64,000 nt of DNA, from the NCBI GenBank assembly GCA_023078685.1, contig JALGAS010000004.1, forward strand, positions 496,001 to 560,000, written 5' to 3'. This DNA is from Neopestalotiopsis rosae. Lineage: Eukaryota; Ascomycota; Sordariomycetes; Amphisphaeriales; Sporocadaceae. The translations under genes were made by a program, and so were the position numbers. This document shows positions 21,827 through 31,407 of this stretch, in pieces. The notes beneath the pieces were generated by a model. It was not told where the DNA came from and searched no databases. It was given only the letters and a program-made list of their open reading frames with translations. How positions within the stretch are numbered: position 1 is the stretch's first letter; every line of letters starts with the position of its first letter.

Positions 21827-23233
21827 ATGACTGTGATGGGCCGAAGCTCGCTGCAATGCGAGCACTTTGTTCCTGGTGCTGATAGTTCCGCTTTAGGCTT
21901 CACTCGCTGGTCCGATACTAATATCGATCGGCCGTCTTTGGTTGTCGTTCCAGAGAACGAGGCAGATGTTCAAGCTGCCATGAGCGTCGCGAGAACAAAT
22001 GAGCTCACCATTGTCGTTGGTGGAGGCGGTCATGGAACCTGTGTGCCCGTTGGGCCCAGGAACCTATACTTGGACATGCGAAAGTTCCAGACCATCCTTC
22101 TAGACAAGGAGAGATGCACTGTGCGTGTTGGCGGCGGCGTAGTTGCGGGCGACCTGCTCAAGTCCCTGGCCTCGGATGGCTATTATACTGCGCTGCCTAA
22201 TTCAAATGCCGTCGGTGTGGTGGGCTGCATTCTAGGAGCAGGCAGTACGCCCTTGAACGGTTTGCATGGATTCATGGCCGACATGGTTCAGTCATTCCGT
22301 ATTGTCGTTTCTGAAGACTCCGTCATCGAGGTTGATCCATCGTCCTCAGGGGAGCACTCGTCCCTCTTCAAAGCTCTGTGCGGAGCTGGACACGGACTTG
22401 GCGTTGTCACGGCCATCACAACGGCTGCATATCCTATATCGAGTCTCAAGATGACAGATGATAAGATATGTATTCACTCACTCACGTTTCCGGCCACAGC
22501 CATTGAGACGGCTGTAGAAGCATTTCTGGCACTTTCACGACCTTCACCCAAAGTGAGCAATACGCTTACATTTTTGCGTATTCCCTTGGGCGATGCACCG
22601 ACTGGCGTGCCAATCATTGCTTTGGGGAGCACCTGTTTCGGCTCGATTCAGGAGGCCAACGACGATTCAATCGCGCTGCATTCGGACAGGTTTGTGCAGA
22701 GGTCTTCCAAAGCAGGCACGGAGATGTTAGCGATGGAGCATCTGAATGATCGATTTGAGCCTCAAAATACACATGGCGGGCATAAAGCGATTGCATCATG
22801 TCGTCTTCATACCATGGACGTGGAATCAATAATGGCGGCATTTCAAAGCTGGATGTCTGCAACGGAGACAGTTCCTGGTGCCTGGCGAAGTATTGTTGCG
22901 ATATCACGCTTCAACAGTACAAGGCACAAGCAGCTTGAGGGCAGCGGCAGGTTTATTGAAAGTCGGGACAGAGACTTTTCTGCCATGACGGTCGTCATGT
23001 GTGACGAGGAGGCGGAACTAGATTCCATGGCGGACTATATGGATGGTCTGATGGTGACATTACGGGGCGCGGATGCAGACGGAATACCAAGAAGCTTTCC
23101 AAATAATTTGAGATTTGGAATTGATTTGGAGGAAATGTTTGACAAGCCCAGGCTGACCGAGCTCAGGCATATCAAGCATGTATGGGATCCTCAAGGCATT
23201 TTCTGGAGTCCATATTTGGGCAATTCGACATAA
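21827..23233 (+). CDS. PCMH-type FAD-linked oxidoreductase (BBE-like)
   Basis: An intron-less protein of 468 residues in the vanillyl-alcohol-oxidase/berberine-bridge superfamily. The FAD-binding half shows PSLVVVPENEADVQAAM, then GGGGHGTC, whose His is the usual covalent FAD attachment site, and GVVGCILGAGSTPLNGLHG. The family's second (Cys) linkage is uncertain; the Cys in VVGCILGAG is a possible candidate. The C-terminus ends DPQGIFWSPYLGNST, like the BBE segment but without the usual Asn-Tyr tail. There is no signal peptide, unlike many secreted BBE oxidases, so an intracellular role is likely. These enzymes oxidise alcohols, sugars, amines or alkaloid-like rings; the substrate here is unknown. 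Confidence 0.9.
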   Translation: MTVMGRSSLQCEHFVPGADSSALGFTRWSDTNIDRPSLVVVPENEADVQAAMSVARTNELTIVVGGGGHGTCVPVGPRNLYLDMRKFQTILLDKERCTVRVGGGVVAGDLLKSLASDGYYTALPNSNAVGVVGCILGAGSTPLNGLHGFMADMVQSFRIVVSEDSVIEVDPSSSGEHSSLFKALCGAGHGLGVVTAITTAAYPISSLKMTDDKICIHSLTFPATAIETAVEAFLALSRPSPKVSNTLTFLRIPLGDAPTGVPIIALGSTCFGSIQEANDDSIALHSDRFVQRSSKAGTEMLAMEHLNDRFEPQNTHGGHKAIASCRLHTMDVESIMAAFQSWMSATETVPGAWRSIVAISRFNSTRHKQLEGSGRFIESRDRDFSAMTVVMCDEEAELDSMADYMDGLMVTLRGADADGIPRSFPNNLRFGIDLEEMFDKPRLTELRHIKHVWDPQGIFWSPYLGNST

Positions 23234-23563
23234 GAAAGTGACTTCATAGAAGTAGTTCAATTCACTCCGATGATCGGGGTTGTCCTTGTGGTATCTGCTC
23301 GCAATTGATTGATTCCCAGCTGGTCCAACTTGACAAGACTACAAACATGAAGGGCGCGGTGGGACGAAGTCTAGGTACCTAATCTGCCACTAGGATGGTG
23401 GGGACGGAACGAAATCCCGCCTCAATATTTGCCCCTAGTTGCAGACTTGGCTAGGATGTATTCATTCAAATCCTCTATAACACATCATTTGAAAGAAGGT
23501 GGTCGGTCATGATTCACTACCGCTGCAATACTATACGATTTCTGTTTTATTCTTTTGACAAAA
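23234..23563. other. Intergenic region
   Basis: 330 bp between co-oriented oxidase genes. It contains a TCTATAAC stretch around 23473 that could serve as a TATA element. Nothing else seen. Confidence 0.4.
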
Positions 23564-24930
23564 ATGACTACCAGAAAGCCAGCTAGTAAAAATGAGCATG
23601 TTCTCATCATTGGAGCAGGCGTGTTTGGGCTCACAACTGCTCTAGAACTCAAAAAGCGCCACTATGCTCATGTTACGGTGCTGGATCGGCACCTCCCCCC
23701 TGTTCTTGACGGAAGCAGTGTCGATATTTCGAGAGTAATCCGTACCGACTATGCGGATCCTCTCTACGGGAAAATGGCAAGAGAAGCATATCAGGGGTGG
23801 ATCGGCGAGTATAAGAATTATTATTATCACTCAGGCTTCGTGATGCTCGCGAATCAGCCGGGCCACGAATACCTTGAAAAGAGCAAGGAGCTGAACGAAG
23901 CTTTGGGACAACCACTGGATGTTTTTGACTCCGCTGAGGATGTCCGTCGGCTTTATCCAAATATACAGGCCAACCTGAAGGGACTCAAGGCATACCATAA
24001 CCGCAAGGGAGGCTGGGCGGACGCTAGCGCGAGTATTCACCACTTGAGTTTGGAGTGCAGCCGCCGCGGTGTTGCTTTCGTCACAGGTCCTCGGGGAACT
24101 GTCCTGTCTCTCAAGTACGCTGGAAAGCGTGTGATCGGCGTCAATGTCGCACAGGGTGACCCGATTCAGGCATCACAGGTCATTATCGCAGCTGGCGCCT
24201 GGTCGAACACACTGATTCCAATCACTCATGCGACAACTGCATCCGGTCAGCCCGTAGGCTTTATCCAACTCACAAGCGAAGAATCAGAAGGGTTGAAGGA
24301 CACACCGGTCATAATCAATCTCAGCACCGGCATGTTTTGCTTTCCCCCGACTCCTCATAGCAATATCCTCAAGCTGGCTCGACACGGGTATGGCTGGGCC
24401 ACACGGCAGCAAGGCGGTGCGGACGAGTCAGGGAGATCTCAAGTCGTGTCAGCGCCCAAGCGCGATGGCAACAATGTGGACGCATCGTACCTTCCGGATG
24501 ATGCCGAGGAAGCTCTACGTGAAGGGCTGCGGCAGTTGCTGCCCAAGTTTGCAAAGCATCCGTGGATGAACCGTCGTTTATGCTGGTATTCGGACACTCA
24601 ACAAGGCGACTTCATTGTTGACCACCATCCTCGACTCGAGGGGTTGTTCTTGGCTACCGGTGGAGCAGGACAGTAAGCTGGCTCGCAGCAGCCAAAACAT
24701 TCCAAATTTTGCGATCAGAGGCTAATAGATTGATCAGTGCATTCAAGTTTCTACCCGTCTTGGGGCATTATATCGTCGATTGCTATGAGAACAAAGCCTC
24801 ACAGGAGACCAGACTAAAATGGAGGCTGAATGATGGGGACGGATCACGGGATGGAAGCATGAAGGGAGACGGGAGTCGGGGTGGCCCCCCATTGCGGGTT
24901 CTCAGGCAAGATGAGCAGGCTAAACTGTAG
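23564..24930 (+). CDS. FAD-dependent amino-acid oxidase, sarcosine oxidase/pipecolate oxidase-like, PTS1
   Basis: A DAO-family flavoenzyme of 433 residues encoded by two exons; intron 24673-24737 falls inside GGAGQHAFKFLPVLG. Rossmann motif: LIIGAGVFGLTTALEL near the N-terminus. RVIRTDYADPLYGKMA is typical of monomeric sarcosine oxidase, fructosyl-amino-acid oxidase and L-pipecolate/saccharopine oxidase relatives. RLCWYSDTQQGDFIVDHHP carries the Cys that covalently binds FAD in this group. The chain ends in QAKL, so the last three residues (AKL) form a peroxisomal targeting signal, as in many fungal members, placing H2O2 production in peroxisomes. It should oxidise a secondary amine such as an N-methyl, N-fructosyl or cyclic amino acid. 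The first ATG (23564) is used. Confidence 0.92.
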
Positions 24931-25134
24931 TAGGCAGAGAAGACTTGTGTGAATTATGTCTTTTGCAAATTCGAATAGAACATATGGAGGTACCCATGCG
25001 ACAAGCATCTGACAATACTCATTCATTGCTAGCCGCCAATTTCTCAGGAGCATCTTTATTTTGTCATTTCAGAACGTTTCATTCTGCAGTCCTGATATGG
25101 ACATCATTATCATGCACGTCTTTCTATCCCCCCT

Positions 25135-25851
25135 TTAAGTTGAAGACTTGTGGCCATAGCTCCATAACCTCATGAGTGGCCCTTGTTCTCCATAAACAGG
25201 ATCAGTGACAGGGCATTTGACTTCCGAAATGATATCTAGGAAGACTTCTGGTGGCGATTTTCCTGTCTCATTGCTCCATTTCGGACAATCCTGAAGGGTT
25301 CGCAAGAGGTCAGCCAATTCGCCTAGCATGATGAACTCAACATTTGGAAACTCACATAAGGATAAACGCCAATGTAGCGGTAGTCCGGGGAACTGCTTAT
25401 GGATGAATGCGCCGTCCCGGCCGGAAGTACTACGACATCGCCAGCCTCAACGTCCACTTTCAGGCCAGTACCATCGTCGACATTCATACTTCCGAGGAGT
25501 AGAGTCGACGTTCCTTGAAATATTCCTGCATCAAAAATCAATATATGTCTTTTAGAGTCGAGTTCTTGTGTGTGAGTACCATAACACTCGTGACTATTGG
25601 GGTGGAAGTGGCGTATACTAATGTGTCCCCATGTTCCCTGTGAAACCTCAGTACATGATTTGACTCTTGCATCCAGTTAATGCTATGTTCGCGCTCACCC
25701 TTTTCTCCCAGTTGTTAGCAGTAAGGAATGTTGTAGTTCCTTCTTCTGTTGTAGGTCTTGGTAATACGTTTCGATAATGAAGCACGGGTAGCCTGTTGTT
25801 AGGTGCATCCCGCGTCGACTCGAAAAAATAGCAATTCACCTGATACGGCAT
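25135..25851 (-). CDS. YjlB-type cupin domain protein
   Basis: A small cupin of 178 residues, built from four exons: 25851-25699, 25637-25580, 25525-25356 and 25290-25135 (537 nt). The order NNRLPVLHYRN, ISIRHFHPNSHECYG, VEAGDVVVLPAGTAHSS, YIGVYPY and LMRLW matches the YjlB-like RmlC-cupin family. HFHPNSHE and the later His of AGTAH would form the metal-binding cupin residues (2-His/1-Glu plus His). The catalytic function of this family is not established. The frame is also open upstream of 25851, but that extension (about 45 residues) has no family similarity, so I take Met 25851 as start. It is divergent from an MFS transporter, and the shared promoter has three GATAAG sites. Confidence 0.87.
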
Positions 25852-26374
25852 TTTGAAATTATGGCTAATGCGGTATGCGATTTCGAGTTCTGGTGCTGGA
25901 AACACAATCAAATGGGCTTGCTCTGGTGTGATATCCCCAAGAGCTCTAATGCTTTTCCTGCTACATCTACGCTTATCAGGCGGCACACGGTCCGTCCCCG
26001 TGTTTCGGAAACTCGGATACGCTACGCTAATCTCCCAATCCGCATCTGTCTGTATTCTCCAGCACCTCCCGACGCATGGTCACCACTAGGCGCCACATTG
26101 GGGCTGCCGTTGTCCAGCTGATCCCAGTGCAGCTATCTTTTCTTCATCGTATTCGGGGGTCCTTATCGGCAGTTCGAGATACTGGTATCCTACGCCAAGC
26201 TGTATGGCCTGGCAGGGTTCGAAGATAAGCGCCTATAGGAGACTCAGAACTGTGATCATATTTATTCCCATCATCCTTCCATAGTTCATACGAAGTCTCA
26301 TCATCACAGAGAAGGCTTTATCGCAGTGAATTTCTCCTCCTCATACACCACGTTCAGATTATCAGATTGCTACT
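25852..26374. promoter_or_regulatory. Bidirectional promoter, cupin / MFS, with three GATAAG sites
   Basis: The 523-bp gap between divergent starts. GATAAG or CTTATC occurs at 25972-25977, 26162-26167 and 26224-26229, again well above chance. This parallels the MFS/oxoprolinase promoter and suggests common nitrogen control. Confidence 0.6.
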
Positions 26375-28208
26375 ATGGCCGACCCCAAGCAGTATCGAGA
26401 CAATGGACCCCTGAATGACGAGAAGGACGGAATGGAGAAGATCAAGCCAAGAGAAAGTAATACGGTGGGAAGTATGGTTGATTTAAGCCTCAATCCAGGG
26501 AATGGCGATTCGAGTCTTCTCTTCGTCGAACATGCAATCGAACAAATCGGAATGGGGGCTTTTCAATGGAAGCTTGCATTCACATGTGCTTTCGGATTCA
26601 TTGTCGACCAAGTAAGCTAACTAACCTCTCCTGGGGATCATATTCACCGATTGACTTTCAAAGATGCTTCTCGTCTCAATCAGCCTCGTTCCCGCCCAAG
26701 CTGCTGCGGAATTTGGTCCAGAATACTCGACACTTATTTCTCCTTTCAACTATGCAGGTCTGTTTCTCGGTGCAATCGTCCTTGGGATCATGGCCGATAC
26801 GATTGGAAGGAAGCTGGTATGGCAGACTTCTCTCTTTGCTGTCTGCATATTTGTCATGGCAGCTGCCGGTTCGCCTTCTTGGGGTGCACTTACGGGCTTC
26901 GTGACAATATATGGCTTTTTCGCTGGTGGGAATCGTAAGCTTCTGGTACCTTTGCCCTCTTGTGGGACGAACACTTACAACTTCCGTTGGCAGTCGCAAT
27001 CGACTTAACTCTGCTCGCCGAGTGTTTGCCTGCGCGCTACTCGTTTTTGCTCACCGGAATGGCTGCTGTCTGGGGACTGGGCAATGCCATTACAGGACTA
27101 ATCGGTATCTCTCCAACGATGGCTCTCAGGCGGTTGCTGATACTAACGGATGTTAAGCTTGGCCTCTTCTTGTCAACTTTAGTTGCAGTGGCTCGACACC
27201 CGACACATGTCCCAAGTCAGAGAACATGGGTTGGCGCTATCTCTACATTACTCTTGGCGGACTTTGCCTATTGATGGCCATAGGAAGGGCGCTAGTGCTC
27301 AGCGGAAGCGAGTCACCAAAATGGTTGGCATCAAGAGGGCGTATGGAAGAAGCTGTCGCTGTACTCAATCACATTAGCAACACCAATGGGTCCGGGTACC
27401 AGGTCACAATGGCACAACTCAGCTTGCCCGAGGAGGCGATTAGCCGCAAAGATATGTCGTTGAAGCAACATCTAAGCCGCATCAGTCACTTGTTCCGAGG
27501 TAGACACAAAGCTCGCCTGATGGTCTGCTTGATGCTTCTTTGGATGTTGGTTGGAATCTGGTAGGTTCACCGAACCCAAGCTGACACTCTCGAAAGATCG
27601 CAGATTTAACGATCGCTCGCAGTTACCCACTTTTCACCATATTTCTCTCCTACTACCTTCAAGCCCATGGCGTTCAACTAGGAGATGGCAGTGCGTACCA
27701 AACGTATCGAGACTGGGCAATAACCTCGGTCGTTGGCATATTTGGTCCAGTCTTGAGCATGATCATGGTTGCTGTACCTTGGCTCCGATCGCGACGATCG
27801 ATCGCTATCACAGCTTGTCTGTGTGCAGTCTTCTCCGGCATTTTTACCATTGTTGCGAATGAAGCGCAGAATCTTGCCTTCTCATGCTTGACTGGTTTCT
27901 GGTTGAACGCGCTGTACTCGATCATCTACTCGTAGGTCCTATTCTTGTCTTTTACTTTCCTCAAGCTCCTCCTGACGCTCCTTCTCAGATACACTCCTCA
28001 AGCTCTAAGCACTGAGAATCGTGGTTTTGGCAATGGGCTTCTCATGGCATGTGGTCGTCTGGCTTCTCTTACTGCTCCTTTCATCGCTACATTTGCCGAT
28101 GTGACGAGTCCCGTGCCACTGTTTGTGTCGTGTGGCATGTACGTTGTTATGGGTATTATTGGCCTCTTGCTTCCTTTCGAAACGTCGGGATTCGGCCAGG
28201 AGCCCTGA
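26375..28208 (+). CDS. MFS transporter, SVOP/metabolite:H+ symporter type
   Basis: A transporter of 516 residues in six exons: 26375-26611, 26664-26934, 26994-27104, 27158-27560, 27623-27931 and 27989-28208. It has a hydrophilic N-terminus of about 70 residues, then HAIEQIGMGAFQWKLA, the usual lead-in of SV2/SVOP-like carriers. The loop after helix 2 has GIMADTIGRKLVW, the MFS signature. A Cys-containing external loop precedes ENMGWRYLYITLGG. SESPKWLASRGR in the central loop resembles sugar/organic-acid carriers. The C-terminal half includes YTPQALSTENRGFGNGL, also typical. About 12 membrane segments are seen. The substrate is unknown; fungal relatives move carboxylates, nicotinate or aromatic acids. 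It is divergent from the cupin gene and convergent with the monooxygenase gene. Confidence 0.92.
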
Positions 28209-28700
28209 AGTCACAACCAGTCATAACTTGGCTTTATTTATATGGAATCACTGGTCTTGGAGACACCCTAATAACCTGGCAAGATGGAAAAGACGCGGTT
28301 CTATGGCTAAAACATAGTAATTAGAGAGGTCACCACTCCAAATAATGACCAGAAAAATGTCGTCGATGCCTCTTTTCCCACCACAACTGGGCTGATTTTG
28401 AACAAATTGCGAAGCTTTTGCTCCTTGGTAACTGCTCATTGCGGTCTATACCTTTACCTACTGGGCTATAGAAGTCAAAATAATGAATGGCACAAGTGAG
28501 GACTTGAAGAGGAATAAATTGATAAATCGCTAGAGGCAAGATGGCCTGCTAAGGTAGCAAAAGTGTCAGTCTTTGCATAAAACATAAATATAGCTATTTC
28601 TTTTTCTATTTAAAAACGAGGTATCAAAGGAACAACGTATACGGGGACTTTGGCTAGTTCAGTTTCGCCCATTGCATCTCTTGCATGAATGCCTATGTAA
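28209..28700. other. Convergent intergenic region
   Basis: Roughly 490 bp between the 3' ends of the MFS and monooxygenase genes. It is AT-rich and presumably contains both terminators. No gene seen. Confidence 0.5.
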
Positions 28701-30855
28701 CTAGACTGGAACTGGTGTGATTTCAACTGAAACACTTTCCTGCGCCTTGCTCCACTCCTCAGGCTCCCTGGCAACAGGGACGTTGGGGACACTTTCCAAG
28801 ATATTTCCAGCAGCCCCCGAGCTCAATGGCTCACTAGCCCACAGATAATAGCTCACATCTCCGCTACTGGCCGGCACTGTCGTCGACTCGAGCATGCTGG
28901 ATCGCTCCTCGGCGCCAAGCTTGTCCACACTGGGATCTTCGATCCAAGAGATTCCGCTGCCCCAGTACGAGAAGCGCTCAAGGGCATAATCCCAACTGTA
29001 ATCTTCCCAACGATTCTCCGCCAAGGTCTGCATGTAGTGAAGTGAGCTGCCCGGCCATAACGCCGTGACCTTGCCATCGATTCCCCTCTTGACTGTGTGA
29101 GTGTCGTCGTTCAGTGTCAGTGAGCTTTTTACCAATTCGATGAGAAAACACGCAAAGGCAAGTGATGACTTACACCAGCTACGGCATGACCCTGTCCACA
29201 CCATATCGCGCATGACTGACTGCGTATGCGTATCGAAATCTTGCTGAGCTTCCGGGCGCACGTCGAAAGCTTTCACACGTTGTCGTATCACTTTGCGCAG
29301 CAGCCTAATGAAGTAGTCACTCGTCGCCTCCAAGCTTCCTGTATAGAGTTAATCTGGAAATTCCGTGCAATGTGGAGAGAGGATAAATACCCATGAGACT
29401 TCCGTTTGAGATTGGAGTGTTGGGTCCGAGGTAGATGAGGTAATTTGGAAATCCAGCCACGCCAGTTCCCATGTACGATGTAGGTGTTTCCGACCACAGC
29501 TGTCGAAGATCAACGCCGTTCCGTCCGATGATGGGGAATCGAGGCTGAAATGATGTGTTGAATCCGGTTGCAAGAATCAAAACATCGCAGTCCCTTTCTA
29601 TTCCTCCTGCCACTACTCCCTGTGGTGTTATGCAATCTATTCCTCCAAAAAGCGGGCGCACATTGTTTTCCTGTAGGCTGTGGAGATATGGCTGCCCGGG
29701 GTTCATGCGTCGGCACCCAGCTTCAAATTTGGGTATGAGCTTTTCTTCCAATGAGGGCGTTCGAATTAGTGTTTTCATGTTCTTTTCCAGATCCGCTCGC
29801 AGAGTCTCCTGCTCGGCAGTGCCTTTCATGAATGCACGAAACATGTTATTGAATCGATCCTCCAAGCCTTTCCTGACTTGTAGATAGTATGACGCGTCTC
29901 GACCGAAGCGGTTTTTCTCCTCTTCGGTATAATACGGGTTTGCAGAAGGCGAAGTTTCTTCGAGCCCAATCGGAGGAGTGATCCAAGATGGAGTTCGAAT
30001 GTACACATCCACATGACTTGCCAAAGGCTGTATCTGCGGTACTAGTTGGATTGCGCTTGCACCAGCACCAATAACGGCTACCCGTCTGCCCGTGATGTCG
30101 ACACTGGGGTCCCATTCCGCAGTATGGAGGCGAGGTCCAGCAAACGAAGAGAGTCCTGGAATCTTGGGGACTTGTGGGTCGTTCAATATCCCTCCAGCGT
30201 TGATCAAGATCTCGGATTCTATCTGGCGATTGCCGTTCAACTCCACAGCCCATGTCCCTGAGTCCTCGCACCATGATGCGCGTGTTACTTTTGTATTATA
30301 TTGAATGAATCGATCGAGGTCGAATGTCTGCGCTACTCGCTTTAAGTAGGCTTGGATTTCGGAAGAAGAGGCAAAACTGGGGAATTAAATTGACTAATTA
30401 GCATTAACATGAAACGTCTTTGGAGTAGAAGACTTACAACTTTGACCACTCTGTATTCGGAGCAAATGAAAACTGGTAAACATGGCTAGGAACATCACAA
30501 GCACAGCCTTTGTGGGTAAGCAGTATAAAGCGATGATATGGATCCTGAAGACGTACCTGGGTACCTATTCTCGAACCACGTGCCTCCGAGATCTGAGGAT
30601 TTTTCATAAATCGTGAACTCGACATGATCTCCGAGGTGCTTTCGGAGCTTGTAGGCTGTGAGATAAGGTTAGCAGTAGGATCGCGCCAATTTGTGTCGCA
30701 CAAAGCTTGCCCATTAGAATGCCGGAGACTCTGCCAAGACATATTCTGTTAGCTATCATTCACTGTCTGATTCGTTGCGATTTGAGGTCAACCAACCCGG
30801 CACCAATGATTGTGCATCGCAAACGTTTCGCGCTGGACGGAGAATCGTTCTGCAT
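28701..30855 (-). CDS. Flavin-binding monooxygenase, Baeyer-Villiger type
   Basis: An FAD/NADPH monooxygenase of 596 residues in seven exons: 30855-30797, 30730-30711, 30655-30557, 30507-30438, 30376-29391, 29338-29174 and 29092-28701 (1,791 nt). FAD site: RCTIIGAGVSGILMAYKL. It continues with DLGGTWFENRYPGCACDVPS, the usual class B lead. NADPH site: RRVAVIGAGASAIQLVPQI. DCDVLILATGFNTSF matches the ATG motif. The classical FxGxxxHTxxWP fingerprint appears as FAGPRLHTAEWDP, with Asp instead of the fingerprint's W/P end. Exon 2 is only 20 nt, and intron 2 (30656-30710) must use a GC donor. It converts ketones to esters or lactones, or N/S-oxidises. It is divergent from the Rieske gene, so the two probably act in one pathway. 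Confidence 0.93.
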
Positions 30856-31407
30856 CTTCGCAATGTCCGTTGTAGTGATCAATTCCAACGACTATAGATT
30901 TGTGTATACTTCTGCCAGTCAGACGGATGTACGCATGGCAAATGTTTCCCTATCAAGCATTATACGGATCTGTAGAGCATTAGTCTAGTCCAGATCCACA
31001 ATAGTCTTGTCAGTATCTGTGGGTACGGATTTGGATCCGGGTCAAAAATGCCAAGCCGGAGCGATCAGCGCCCTATCTGTAACTCTCTTAGTCGCACCCA
31101 GTGAGGCATGGGGCTCCGCCTCAATACGGCGGTTGACATTCTCTAGATCCGTAATCTACGATGTAAGTGGGTACGGAGCTTTTGATGCTTTAGTGTACAG
31201 CACGGAAAGGTGGCCGTTTTTCCCCGTCACTCCATTATGGCACACCTATGCAGAGTACCGTCAGGTTCGAGGATGCATGTGCAATAGGGTATTCCTTTAT
31301 TCCTGTAAAAAGACTCTGAAGCTACAACCATTGCAAGGCATTCGGCGTTGAGCTTTGAGTCAGTCCTTGTCACTTGTTTTACATCCACACCTTGTGTCCC
31401 TAAAATA
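30856..31407. promoter_or_regulatory. Bidirectional promoter, monooxygenase / Rieske oxygenase
   Basis: A 552-bp gap between divergent starts. ACGGAT occurs at 30923-30928, 30964-30969 and 31025-31030, and on the other strand at 31147-31152. Three copies extend to TACGGATYT. At 31026-31039, CGGAT and ATCCG form a perfect inverted repeat with a 4-bp spacer, that is CGG-N8-CCG. Such inverted CGG sites are classical Zn2Cys6 targets (established), and a Zn2Cys6 gene sits just beyond the Rieske gene (32888-35237). Confidence 0.6.

Noticed and set aside
25852..25986. Upstream in-frame extension of the cupin
   Set aside because: It is open but unlike the family and overlaps the GATA-rich promoter; Met 25851 gives the normal N-terminus.
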